Shown: piece by piece, positions 17,315 to 25,364 of the stretch
Layout of the letters: the number at the start of each line of letters is the position of its first letter
Position numbering within the stretch: position 1 is the first letter of the stretch
From: Dietzia sp032248695
GTDB lineage: Bacteria > Actinomycetota > Actinomycetes > Mycobacteriales > Mycobacteriaceae
Assembly: GCF_032248695.1 (NCBI RefSeq)
Contig: NZ_JAVHXC010000008.1
Location: 52,281 to 116,280 of the forward strand
Direction: 5' to 3'
Length of the DNA: 64,000 nt
Position numbers and translations under genes: made by a program
Notes under the pieces: generated by a model
Databases searched by the model: none
Told to the model about the DNA's origin: nothing
The model's input: the letters and a program-made list of their open reading frames with translations, nothing else

Positions 17315-18130
17315 ATGACCGCAGTCGCACCCCCCGAGATCGTCGCCGCGACGGTCGACGCGGGCGAACAGAAGGCCCTCGTCCCCGGCTGGCAGCTCGC
17401 GCTGCGTGGCTTCCTCGCCGTCTACCTGCTCGGTGCGGCCACCACACTCGCCGTCATGGCCTCCGACGCGACCGGCGTGGAGATCGTCGGGGCCGTGCTC
17501 TTCCCGATCGGCCTCACCCTGGTGGTCCTGCTCGGCCTGGAACTCGTGACCGGTGCGTACGGTCTCGTGCCGCTCGCCGCGCTCGAGGGACGGGTCCGGG
17601 TGCGGGACTGCCTGAGGGTGTTCGGCTGGATGATCCTCGGCCACACGGTCGGCGGCCTGGCCGCGGCGTGGATGATCACCTCCGTCCTCACCGGGATGGG
17701 CACGGAACCGGACGCCACCGGCGCCCAGGCCCTGGCCGACCTCGCCGTGGAGAAGACGGTCGCCTACAAGGAGGCCGGGCTGGTCACCGGGCTGGGCTGG
17801 GTGACGCTCAGCGCGGTGTTGTGTAACTGGCTGGTGGCGCTGGGCGTGATCATGTCCTTCTCCTCCTCCAGCACCTCGGGCAAGATCCTGGCGATCTGGC
17901 TGCCGATCCTCACCTTCTTCGCGCTCGGGTACGAGCACGCGGTGGTCAACCACTTCACGATCCCCGCGGGGATGATGCTCGGCGCGGACGTGAGCATCTC
18001 CGGCTGGCTGCTGTGGAACCAGATCCCGGTCCACATCGGCAACTTCATCGGCGGGTTCATCCTCGCCGGGCTCGGCCTGTACTTCTCGCAGCGGACCCGC
18101 GTCGACGGCGGCGGGGCGGCGCGGGAGTGA
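17315..18130 (+). CDS. Formate/nitrite transporter (FNT) family protein
   Basis: A 271-residue integral membrane protein of the FNT family, pentameric channels for formate, nitrite or related monovalent anions. Six hydrophobic segments are present. Family-type motifs include GAYGLVPLAALEGRV near the first re-entrant region, AVLCNWLVALGVIMSFSSSS and GYEHAVVNHFTIPAGM. The last is the conserved post-TM segment with a histidine. GAGG (17306-17309) precedes the ATG at 17315. Nitrite is plausible because nirBD is in the window, although 43 kb away. Formate cannot be excluded. It overlaps or adjoins the following DUF4190 gene. Confidence 0.85.
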   Translation: MTAVAPPEIVAATVDAGEQKALVPGWQLALRGFLAVYLLGAATTLAVMASDATGVEIVGAVLFPIGLTLVVLLGLELVTGAYGLVPLAALEGRVRVRDCLRVFGWMILGHTVGGLAAAWMITSVLTGMGTEPDATGAQALADLAVEKTVAYKEAGLVTGLGWVTLSAVLCNWLVALGVIMSFSSSSTSGKILAIWLPILTFFALGYEHAVVNHFTIPAGMMLGADVSISGWLLWNQIPVHIGNFIGGFILAGLGLYFSQRTRVDGGGAARE

Positions 18131-18138
18131 TCAGGCCG

Positions 18139-18456
18139 ATGACCGACCCCGAGTCGCCGGCGTATCCGTCCGGGGGCAACACGCTGGCGTTGATCGCGCT
18201 CGTCCTGGCCGTGGGCAACGTCGTCTTCGGCTCGTTCCTCGGCCTGTTCGTGCCGCTGGTGCCCGCGGTGGTCATGATCGTCGTGGTCGTCCTCGCCCAC
18301 GTGGCACTGGCCCAGATCAGGCGGCGCGGCCAGGACGGTCGGGCGATGGCGGTCACGGCCCTGGTGATCGGCTACCTCGGCATCGCGTGGGTGCTGGTGC
18401 TGCTCGTGCTGGCGTTCACGTCCGCGGCGGTGGGGATGGCGATCCTGGGGTTCTGA
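18139..18456 (+). CDS. DUF4190-type small membrane protein
   Basis: A 105-residue protein. A short polar N terminus is followed by two long hydrophobic helices (NTLALIALVLAVGNVVFGSF and onward; VTALVIGYLGIAWVLVLLVL) linked by the basic loop HVALAQIRRRGQDGRAMAV. That arrangement is the DUF4190 pattern. I chose the ATG at 18139. A GTG at 18127 overlapping the transporter stop as GTGA is an alternative and would add 4 residues. It is probably co-transcribed with the transporter. Its function is unknown. Confidence 0.65.
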   Translation: MTDPESPAYPSGGNTLALIALVLAVGNVVFGSFLGLFVPLVPAVVMIVVVVLAHVALAQIRRRGQDGRAMAVTALVIGYLGIAWVLVLLVLAFTSAAVGMAILGF

Positions 18457-18522
18457 CCCCCGGGTCGCACCCCCTGGGTCCGCGGCCCCACCGCGCCCCC
18501 GGGTCGCGGCCCCCACCGCGGC

Positions 18523-19560
18523 TCACGCGACCTGTGTGACCTCCACCGGCAGGCCGGGGTCGGCGGCGACGGTCAGCGGGCTCGGGGCGGCCCCGGAGGC
18601 CAGGAGCGCGGAGGCCACCCCCACGACCATCGCGCCGTTGTCCGTGCACAGGCGTGGCCGCGGGACGCGCAGCGTGAGACCGGCCTCGGCGCACCGCTCG
18701 GCGGCGAGGTCGCGCAGCCGCGAGTTGGCCGCCACGCCGCCGCCGACGAGCAGGGTGCCCACCCCGAGATCGGTGCAGGCGCGGACGGCCTTCATGGTGA
18801 GCACGTCGGCCACGGCCTCCTGGAACGACGCGGCCACATCCGCCACCTCGAGCTGTTCGCCGTCCCGCTCGGCGGCCTCGATGCGTCGGGCCACCGCGGT
18901 CTTGAGGCCGGAGAAGGAGAAGTCGTGGCGGGCGTCCCGCGGGCCGGTCATGCCCCGCGGGAAGGCGATCGCCGCGGGATCCCCGGTGGCGGCCAGGCGG
19001 TCGATCACCGGGCCGCCCGGGTACCCCAGACCGAGGAGACGGGCCACCTTGTCGTAGGCCTCTCCGGCGGCGTCGTCGACGGTCGACCCGAGCTCCTCGA
19101 CGGGCTCGGTGAGCGCGCGCACGTGGAGCAGCTGCGTGTGGCCCCCGGAGACGAGCAGGGCGACGCACTCGGACAGCGGCCCGCCGTCGAAGCCGGCGAC
19201 GGCGACGTGTCCGACGAGGTGGTTGACGGCGTAGAAGGGCACACCCCAGGCGGCGGCGTAGGCCTTCGCGGCGGACGAGCCGACGAGCAGCGCCCCGGAC
19301 AGTCCGGGGCCGATCGTGGTGGCGACGGCGTCGGGGCGGTCGATCCCGGCCTCGGCGAGCGCGGCGCGGACCGTGGGGACCAGGGCCTCGAGGTGAGCGC
19401 GGGAGGCGATCTCCGGCACGACGCCGCCGAAGCGGGCGTGTTCGGACATCGACGAGGCCACCACGTCCGACAGCAGCTCGGCGCGCCCGTCGTCGTGCAC
19501 GCGCGCCACGGCCACGCCCGTCTCGTCGCACGAGCTCTCGATCCCCATGACGGTCCTCAT
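18523..19560 (-). CDS. tsaD: tRNA N6-adenosine threonylcarbamoyltransferase TsaD
   Basis: A 345-residue Kae1/TsaD enzyme that transfers the threonylcarbamoyl group to A37 of ANN-decoding tRNAs (t6A). The ASKHA-fold start is MGIESSCDETGVAVARV. The metal-binding histidines lie in SRAHLEAL and NHLVGHV. Other signatures are LLVSGGHTQL, GEAYDKVARLLGLGYPGGP and LLVGGGVAANSRLR. The length is normal. The ATG at 19560 overlaps the rimI stop as ATGA. It is the last gene of the glmS-to-tsaD minus-strand operon and lies with its partners tsaB and tsaE. Confidence 0.97.
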   Translation of the reverse strand: MRTVMGIESSCDETGVAVARVHDDGRAELLSDVVASSMSEHARFGGVVPEIASRAHLEALVPTVRAALAEAGIDRPDAVATTIGPGLSGALLVGSSAAKAYAAAWGVPFYAVNHLVGHVAVAGFDGGPLSECVALLVSGGHTQLLHVRALTEPVEELGSTVDDAAGEAYDKVARLLGLGYPGGPVIDRLAATGDPAAIAFPRGMTGPRDARHDFSFSGLKTAVARRIEAAERDGEQLEVADVAASFQEAVADVLTMKAVRACTDLGVGTLLVGGGVAANSRLRDLAAERCAEAGLTLRVPRPRLCTDNGAMVVGVASALLASGAAPSPLTVAADPGLPVEVTQVA

Positions 19561-20069
19561 CGGACGCTCCCCTCTCCCGTGTCGCCGATCGTGGTGCCGC
19601 GCGCGGGCCGCACCATGAGATGTGCGTCGGCCATGCTCGGCCGGTAGTACCGGGGCCGCAGGCCGACGATCTCGAACCCGTGGGCCTCGTACAGGGTGCG
19701 CGCCGGCACGTTGTCGGTCCGCACGTCCAGGACGACCGGGGCGGCCTCGGCGTCGGCCACCTCGAGCATCCGCCGCAGCAACGCCCGGCCGATACCGCGG
19801 CCCTGGTGTGCCGGGTCGACGCCGATGGTGTGGACCTCGTACTCGCGGTCCCCCTCGTGCCCCAGCCCGGCGAGGACCGCGTACCCGACCAGCGCGCCGT
19901 CGACGCGGGCGGCGAGGCACGTGGTGTGGCGCGAGCCGATCTCGGACAGGAACGCCGCCGCCGACCACGGGCCGTCACCGGGGAACAGCAGGGTCTCCAG
20001 TTCGGCGCAGCGCATGGCGTCGTCGGGGCCCAGCGCGTCGTGGACGACGCCGGTCGGGTCCGCGGTCAT
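19557..20069 (-). CDS. rimI: Ribosomal protein bS18-alanine N-acetyltransferase RimI
   Basis: A 170-residue GNAT acetyltransferase that N-acetylates ribosomal protein S18 and related N termini. The acetyl-CoA-binding motif A is HTIGVDPAHQGRGIGRALL. The conserved C-terminal ARTLYEAHGFEIVGLRPRYY is also present. Start and stop overlap tsaB and tsaD by ATGA on both sides, so translation is coupled across tsaB-rimI-tsaD, the same order as in other Mycobacteriales. The length is close to the family norm of about 150-160. Confidence 0.93.
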   Translation of the reverse strand: MTADPTGVVHDALGPDDAMRCAELETLLFPGDGPWSAAAFLSEIGSRHTTCLAARVDGALVGYAVLAGLGHEGDREYEVHTIGVDPAHQGRGIGRALLRRMLEVADAEAAPVVLDVRTDNVPARTLYEAHGFEIVGLRPRYYRPSMADAHLMVRPARGTTIGDTGEGSVR

Positions 20070-20875
20070 CTCCCCACCCCGCGCAGGGCGGCGGAGGGGT
20101 CGACGCGCCGGGGCGGTACCGCGTCGGGTCGACGCAGGTAGAGCGGTTCGAGCGGGGCCGGGGTCGCGTCGGTGAGCAGCGCGTCGGCGGCGGCGGTGAC
20201 GAGCCCGGCGGGCGCGGGCGAGGAGATCGCGTCGAGCACGCGGGGAGCGACGGCACCGGCGTCGTCGGCGGTGCGCGCGACGGCACCGGCGTCGTCGGCG
20301 GTGCGCGCGTCGGCGCTGGTGTGCGCGTCGGCGCTGCTGTGCGCGTCGTGGGCGTCGGTGACCTCGCGCAGGCGGGCGGGGTCGCCCACCAGGTGGTCGA
20401 CGCCGGTGAGGTCCACCGCCGCGGCGGGGCCGACCGTGGGGCCCGACGTCCGCACGCCCCGGGGTGAGTAGTGGGCGTGGTACGCCTCGCGGCGACGGGC
20501 GTCGGTGACGACGACGAGGTGTCCCGAGGCCCCGGCGGCGCGCGCGGTGGCCGCGAGCCCGTCGAGCGAACACACCCCGTGGACCGGTCTGCCGAGGGCG
20601 TCGGCGAACGCCGCGGCGGTGGCCATCCCCACCCGCAGCCCGGTGAACGGTCCCGGACCGGTGCCCACGACCACGGCGTCGAGGGCGTCGGCGGTCAGAC
20701 CGGCGTCGGCGAGGCACTCCAGGATGTGCGGGGTGAGCAGCTCCGCGTGGGCGCGGGCGTCCTCGGTGACGCGGGTGGCCAGCGTCTCGACGCGGGGCCC
20801 GGCCTCGCCGGGCGCGAGGCGGCACACCCCCGCGGTGACGAAGGGGGTGGAGGTGTCGACGGCGAGGACCAGCAC
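20066..20875 (-). CDS. tsaB: tRNA threonylcarbamoyladenosine biosynthesis protein TsaB
   Basis: A 269-residue inactive TsaD paralogue that scaffolds the t6A complex with TsaD and TsaE. The N-terminal LVLAVDTSTPFVTAGV, the VVGTGPGPFTGLRVGMATA signature and VTDARRREAYHA are typical. The protein is longer than the usual 210-235 residues because of a low-complexity insert around residues 175-210, made of repeats such as TADDAGAVAR and SADAHT. The insert is encoded by a tandem DNA repeat (20251-20346). The ATG at 20875 follows 4 nt after the tsaE stop. The insert probably forms a surface loop; its effect is unknown. Confidence 0.92.
   Translation of the reverse strand: MLVLAVDTSTPFVTAGVCRLAPGEAGPRVETLATRVTEDARAHAELLTPHILECLADAGLTADALDAVVVGTGPGPFTGLRVGMATAAAFADALGRPVHGVCSLDGLAATARAAGASGHLVVVTDARRREAYHAHYSPRGVRTSGPTVGPAAAVDLTGVDHLVGDPARLREVTDAHDAHSSADAHTSADARTADDAGAVARTADDAGAVAPRVLDAISSPAPAGLVTAAADALLTDATPAPLEPLYLRRPDAVPPRRVDPSAALRGVGR
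20251..20346. repeat. In-frame tandem repeats inside tsaB
   Basis: A 30-bp unit (20251-20280, 20281-20310) is duplicated with one mismatch. An 18-bp unit (20311-20328, 20329-20346) is then duplicated, also with one mismatch. Both lengths are multiples of three, so copy number can change without a frameshift. Confidence 0.85.
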
Positions 20876-20879
20876 GGGC

Positions 20880-21401
20880 TCAGGGTACCGCCGGGCCGGC
20901 GGTGCGACCGGACGCGAGGCCCCGGCTCCAGGCGGCCGTGCGGATGTCGGCGCCCTCGGGGCGACGCAGGGTCACCACGAGCGGCGCCTCGACGAGCGAG
21001 TCCACGAACCCGGCACCCCACTCGACCACCACGACGTCGGTGTCGAGGGCGGAGTCCAGGTCGAGGGACTCGAGCTCGTCGGCCAGGTCGCCCGTCGAGG
21101 GGGACCCGCCGTCCGGGTCCTGCCCGCCGAGCAGCCGGTAGGCGTCGACGTGGACCAGCCCCGGCCCGCCGGGGGCCGTGGGCGGGTGACGCCGCGCGAT
21201 GACGAAGGTCGGCGACGTCACCCGGCCGCGGACACCGAGACCGGCGGCGATGCCGGCCGTCAGGGCGGTCTTGCCCGCGCCGAGGGGCCCGTCGAGGACC
21301 ACCACGTCGCCGGCGCTCAGGAGCCCCGCCAGTTCCACGCCGAGCGCGCGGGTGTCCTCGACCGTGGGCAGGTCGCGCCGCCCCGGGACCTCGATCGTCA
21401 T
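20880..21401 (-). CDS. tsaE: tRNA threonylcarbamoyladenosine biosynthesis ATPase TsaE
   Basis: A 173-residue P-loop ATPase that drives t6A synthesis with TsaB and TsaD. Walker A is LDGPLGAGKTALTAGIA, a switch-like segment is VTSPTFVIARR, and VHVDAYRLLGG and VVVVEWGAGF are the other signatures. The ATG at 21401 overlaps the upstream hydrolase stop as ATGA. A longer in-frame extension (to 21449) lies inside the hydrolase gene and is not needed. The position between hydrolase and tsaB matches the conserved actinobacterial operon. Confidence 0.93.
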   Translation of the reverse strand: MTIEVPGRRDLPTVEDTRALGVELAGLLSAGDVVVLDGPLGAGKTALTAGIAAGLGVRGRVTSPTFVIARRHPPTAPGGPGLVHVDAYRLLGGQDPDGGSPSTGDLADELESLDLDSALDTDVVVVEWGAGFVDSLVEAPLVVTLRRPEGADIRTAAWSRGLASGRTAGPAVP

Positions 21402-22639
21402 GAGGCCCGGTTCCCCTCGGTACGGCCCGCGCGCTCGCGGCGCCGCCACTCGATGATCGCGTCGGCCACGAGGTCACCCAGCACCTCGGACACGTGCGCG
21501 GGCTCCTCGAGCATCACCATGTGGCCCGCGCCGGGCACCACGACGAACTCCGCGTCGGGCAGCTCCTCGACGATGTCGACCGACCGGTCCAGCGGGGTGA
21601 GCAGGTCGCGGTCGCCGGTGAGGACGGTCGTGCGGACCTCGCGCAGGACGGGCATCGCGGCCGACTCGTCGTGCCGGGTGAGGGTCTCGAAGAAGTTGGC
21701 GATGGTCAGCACGTCGGTCGACGCGATGAGCTTGTCGACGAACCGGGCGACGGTCGGGCTGATCGTGGCGGGGTCGCCGAACGACCCGCCGTAGATGAAC
21801 GGGGAGATGACCGCGCCGAGCGCGCGACGACTGTTGGTGAACACGCCGGGACTGCGACCGGCCAGCCCGGCCAGGCGGGCCACGCTCTTGTTGTCCAGCA
21901 CGGCCCCCAGGCCGGCCCGGGACAGCTCGGCCACGGCGGTGGAGACCAGACCCACCCCGAGGACGCGCTCGCGCACCTCGCCCGGGTGACGGGCGGCGTA
22001 CCCCATGACAGTCATCCCGCCCATCGAGTGGCCGATCACCACGACGGGACCGGTGGGCGCGGTCGCCGAGATGACGGTGTGCAGGTCCCGGGACAGCTGG
22101 TCGATGGTCGAGTTCTTCCGCGAACTCATCCCGCTGAGACCGTGGCCACGCTGGTCGTAGAAGACCATCCGGATCTCGGAGCCGAAGCGGTCCGCCAGGT
22201 GCCGGCGCTGGAAGTGCCAGGTGTCCATCGACAGGGTGTAGCCGTGGACGAACACGACGGTCATCGGGGCGTCGGTGGGCCCGGCCTCGCGTACGGCGAG
22301 CGGCACCCCGTCGGTCGCGGCGACCATGGACCCCCGGTCGACCCCGAGCTCCCACATGTCCTCACCGGCCCACGGGTCGTTCGCGCGCCGGCCGGGCAGG
22401 AGGGTGACCACGGACCCCAGGGTCGCGGCGCCGAGGGCGCTCAGTCCCGCGCGCAGGCCACCGGGCGTCCGGATCCGCTCGGCGACCGCCTCCGCGGCGT
22501 CGGGCGTGCCCCCGGCCAGCCCCGGCGACGGGACCTCGGTCGGAGTCCCGGCCGGCGCCCGCTCGGGTCGTCTCGGGAACCGCAGCCGGGGCCCACCGCG
22601 CCGCCGGCCGCCGACCTCGTCGTCGTCGTCGTCGCTCAT
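21398..22639 (-). CDS. Alpha/beta hydrolase
   Basis: A 413-residue alpha/beta-hydrolase. A polar N-terminal tail contains a run of aspartates (SDDDDDE), followed by a possible membrane-associating stretch (LGAATLGSVVTLLPG). The hydrolase core then begins (TVVFVHGYTLSMDTW). The nucleophile elbow is VVVIGHSMGGMT. The acid and base are probably in LTGDRDLLTP and PGAGHMVMLEEP. All three catalytic elements are present, so it should be an active esterase or lipase of unknown substrate. It is embedded between alr and tsaE with ATGA overlaps at both ends, an arrangement common in Mycobacteriales. Confidence 0.88.
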   Translation of the reverse strand: MSDDDDDEVGGRRRGGPRLRFPRRPERAPAGTPTEVPSPGLAGGTPDAAEAVAERIRTPGGLRAGLSALGAATLGSVVTLLPGRRANDPWAGEDMWELGVDRGSMVAATDGVPLAVREAGPTDAPMTVVFVHGYTLSMDTWHFQRRHLADRFGSEIRMVFYDQRGHGLSGMSSRKNSTIDQLSRDLHTVISATAPTGPVVVIGHSMGGMTVMGYAARHPGEVRERVLGVGLVSTAVAELSRAGLGAVLDNKSVARLAGLAGRSPGVFTNSRRALGAVISPFIYGGSFGDPATISPTVARFVDKLIASTDVLTIANFFETLTRHDESAAMPVLREVRTTVLTGDRDLLTPLDRSVDIVEELPDAEFVVVPGAGHMVMLEEPAHVSEVLGDLVADAIIEWRRRERAGRTEGNRAS

Positions 22640-23808
22640 CGACTCCCCCACGCCGCCGGGGCGTGGGCGCCGCGCACCAGGTGGTGACGCGCGGCGCGGC
22701 CGCGCACCGCGGTGACCACCTCGTAGTGGATGGTCCCCAGGGTCCGCGCCCACTCGGCGGCGGTGGGCCCACCGTCCGCGCCGGTGCCGAACAACACGGC
22801 CGTGTCCCCCGCCCGCACCGCCTGACCGGGGTCCGGTCCCAGGTCGACGACGAACTGGTCCATGCACACCCGGCCCACGTTCGGATAGCGGCGCCCGCCG
22901 ATCGAGACGTCCAGGCGGCCCGACAGCAGACGCCACACGCCGTCCGCGTACCCCGCCGCGACGAGGGCGACCGTGGTGTCGTGGGGTGCGTGCCACGTGT
23001 GCCCGTAGCTCACGCCCTGCCCCGCGGCCAGGCGCTTGACCATGAGCACCTCGGCGGAGAACGTCATCGCGGGCACCAGATCCACCTCCAGGCCCTCGAC
23101 CGGGTTGAGGCCGTAGAGCGCGATCCCCGGCCGCACCATCTCGAACCCGTCCTCCGGCCGCGTGAGCGCGGCCGCCGAGTTGGCGTGGTGGTTGACCGGG
23201 CACTCCAGACCCCGCGCACGCGCCTGCGCCACGCACTCGTGGAGCCGGGCCACCTGCAGGTCGATGACCGGGTGGCCCGGGTCGTCGGCGTGGGCGAAGT
23301 GGGCCATCAATCCGGTGACCTCGACCAGGCCGCCGGCCGTGGCCGTCACGAGACGCTCCAGCACGCCCGGCCACTCCTCCAGCGCGATGCCCGACCGGGC
23401 CAGACCCGTGTCGATCTTGGGGGTCACCCGCGCCCGGCGACCCGTGCGGCGCGCCGCCTGCAGGACCGTGTCCAGGTGGGCGGGGCTCGGGATCGCGAGG
23501 TCGACATCCGCCTCGATCGCGGCCCGGACGTCATCGGAGGCGGAGTAGAGCCACGCGAGGATCTCGGCGTCGATGCCCGCCGACCGCAGCTCGAGTGCCT
23601 CCGCGATAGTGGTCACGCCCAGCGCGTGCACGCCCCCGCGAAGCGCGGCCAGGGAGACCGGGACGGCGCCGTGCCCGTAGGCGTCGGCCTTGACCACCGC
23701 CATGACGCGCGCCCCACCGGCGGACCGGACGAGGACGCGACTGTTGTGCTCGATCGCGTCCAGATCGATCTCCGCGCGGCACGGTGAAGGGGGGACAACG
23801 GGACCCAT
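22636..23808 (-). CDS. alr: Alanine racemase
   Basis: A 390-residue PLP enzyme interconverting L- and D-alanine for peptidoglycan. The PLP lysine is K40 in AVVKADAYGHGAVPV and the catalytic tyrosine is Y268 in GVSYGHTW. MAHFAHADD, VNHHANSAA and GRVCMDQFVVDL are also typical. I use the ATG at 23808. A GTG at 23835 that overlaps the nnr stop as GTGA would add 9 residues and is plausible by coupling, since no clear Shine-Dalgarno sequence precedes 23808. It is part of the cell-wall-precursor end of the operon with glmS. Confidence 0.95.
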   Translation of the reverse strand: MGPVVPPSPCRAEIDLDAIEHNSRVLVRSAGGARVMAVVKADAYGHGAVPVSLAALRGGVHALGVTTIAEALELRSAGIDAEILAWLYSASDDVRAAIEADVDLAIPSPAHLDTVLQAARRTGRRARVTPKIDTGLARSGIALEEWPGVLERLVTATAGGLVEVTGLMAHFAHADDPGHPVIDLQVARLHECVAQARARGLECPVNHHANSAAALTRPEDGFEMVRPGIALYGLNPVEGLEVDLVPAMTFSAEVLMVKRLAAGQGVSYGHTWHAPHDTTVALVAAGYADGVWRLLSGRLDVSIGGRRYPNVGRVCMDQFVVDLGPDPGQAVRAGDTAVLFGTGADGGPTAAEWARTLGTIHYEVVTAVRGRAARHHLVRGAHAPAAWGSR

Positions 23809-23831
23809 TCTGTCAATTCTGCCAAAGAGCG

Positions 23832-25343
23832 TCACCGGGCACCCATCGCCCGCCCCCGCAGCGCCGAGATCGCCCCCGGGACCGCGGCCAGCAGGTCGGA
23901 CGCCCCGATCGGCGCGCCCCCTCCGGCGTGGCGGTGCGCCGCCCGGCGGGCCGCCGCTCCGTGCACCACGGCCCCCGCGGCCGCCGGCCACGCCGCGGAT
24001 CCCCCCGCCGCCCCGACGCTCGCCAGCACCGCGCCCACGATCCCGGACAACACGTCGCCCGAACCGGCCGTCGCGGCCCAGGAGGAGCCGCAGTCCACGG
24101 CGACCGTCGTCTCGCCGTCGTCGACCAGGGTCACCCGGCCCTTGAGCAGCACCGTCGCCTCGATCCCCCGGTCCCGCAGACCGGCGACATACCGGCGCAG
24201 CGCCCCGGGGCGGTCGCCGCGGTCCCAGCCGCCGGTGAGCCGGTCGAACTCCCCGGCGTGCGGGGTGAGCAGCACCGGCGCGGTGGCACCGCGCAACAGG
24301 ACCGGGTGCGCCGCGAGGCACGTGAGGGCGTCGGCGTCGAGGACCGTCGGGCACCCGTGGGCCAGGACCGCGTCGATGTCCGCCACCGCGTCCGGGCCCG
24401 TCCCGCCGCCGGGCCCCACCACCCACGCCTGCGCCCTGCCGGCCTCGGCCACCGTCGGGTGACACACGACCTCCGGCCGCGAGGCGAGCACCGCCTCCGC
24501 GCCCGATCCCACGTACCGCACCATCCCGGACGTGGCCGCCACCGCCGCCGACACGCACAGCACCGCCGCCCCGGGATAGCGCTCCGACCCGGCCCGCACC
24601 GCGACCACGCCCTGTGAGTACTTGTCGTCGTGCGGTCCCGGGACGGGCCAGCCGCGGCCCACCTCCACCGGGTCGGGCCGCATCACCACGCCCGGGCCCG
24701 GCCGGGGTTCGGCCGCGCCGATGTCCACCACCTCGACCCGTCCGCACTCGGGCGAGGCGAGCAGGTGCGCGCGGCGCAGCATCCCGAAGGTGACGGTCAG
24801 GGTCGCCCGCACGTGCGGGTCGTGGACGGTGCCGGTATCGGCGTCGACCCCGCTGGGCAGGTCCACCGCCACCCACGGCACGCCGGCGGCGTCCATCGCG
24901 GCGACCACCCGGGCCGCCGGGTCACGCAGGGGGCCGCCACCGCCCAGTCCCGCCACGCCGTCGATCGCCACGTCGGGGACCGCGAACCCCCGGCCGGTGT
25001 CCTCCGTGCGGCGGATCCGTCCGCCCGCGCGCCGCAGGGCGGCCAGACCGCGCTCGTGCACCCTGTCGGGCGACAGGAGGACGGCCTCCACCCGGCAGCC
25101 GCGGGCGCGGAGCACGGCGCCCGCGTACAGGGCGTCCCCGCCGTTGTCCCCGCTCCCCACCAGCAGCAACACCGATCGGCCGTAGACACCGCCCGTCCGC
25201 TCGCGCAGCAGCGCGGCCGTGTGGTGGGCCACGCCCGCCGCGGCGCGTCGCATCACGGCGTCGGGGTCCCCGACCGCGGCGGCCGCCTCGATGAGCGGAC
25301 GCTCCGCGGCCCGGACGACCTCGACGGGGTGCGCGCGCCTCAT
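23832..25343 (-). CDS. nnr: Bifunctional NAD(P)H-hydrate epimerase/dehydratase
   Basis: A 503-residue repair enzyme that restores damaged NADHX/NADPHX. The N-terminal YjeF epimerase domain (about 1-215) has LLLVGSGDNGGDALYAGAVL. The C-terminal ADP-dependent dehydratase domain (about 225-500) has the ribokinase-like VLLTPHAGEFDRLTG and the glycine-rich SSWAATAGSGDVLSGIVG with the catalytic aspartate. The length fits the fused family. GGGAG precedes the ATG at 25343. It lies 21 nt after glmS and is joined to alr, as in M. tuberculosis Rv3433c. Confidence 0.93.
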   Translation of the reverse strand: MRRAHPVEVVRAAERPLIEAAAAVGDPDAVMRRAAAGVAHHTAALLRERTGGVYGRSVLLLVGSGDNGGDALYAGAVLRARGCRVEAVLLSPDRVHERGLAALRRAGGRIRRTEDTGRGFAVPDVAIDGVAGLGGGGPLRDPAARVVAAMDAAGVPWVAVDLPSGVDADTGTVHDPHVRATLTVTFGMLRRAHLLASPECGRVEVVDIGAAEPRPGPGVVMRPDPVEVGRGWPVPGPHDDKYSQGVVAVRAGSERYPGAAVLCVSAAVAATSGMVRYVGSGAEAVLASRPEVVCHPTVAEAGRAQAWVVGPGGGTGPDAVADIDAVLAHGCPTVLDADALTCLAAHPVLLRGATAPVLLTPHAGEFDRLTGGWDRGDRPGALRRYVAGLRDRGIEATVLLKGRVTLVDDGETTVAVDCGSSWAATAGSGDVLSGIVGAVLASVGAAGGSAAWPAAAGAVVHGAAARRAAHRHAGGGAPIGASDLLAAVPGAISALRGRAMGAR

Positions 25344-25364
25344 GATCTCCCTACCGGGGGCGGG

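Noticed and set aside
23809..23835. Upstream GTG start for alr at 23835
   Set aside because: Not ruled out, since it overlaps the nnr stop as GTGA. The family N terminus begins close to the ATG at 23808, so I kept the shorter start and recorded the alternative.
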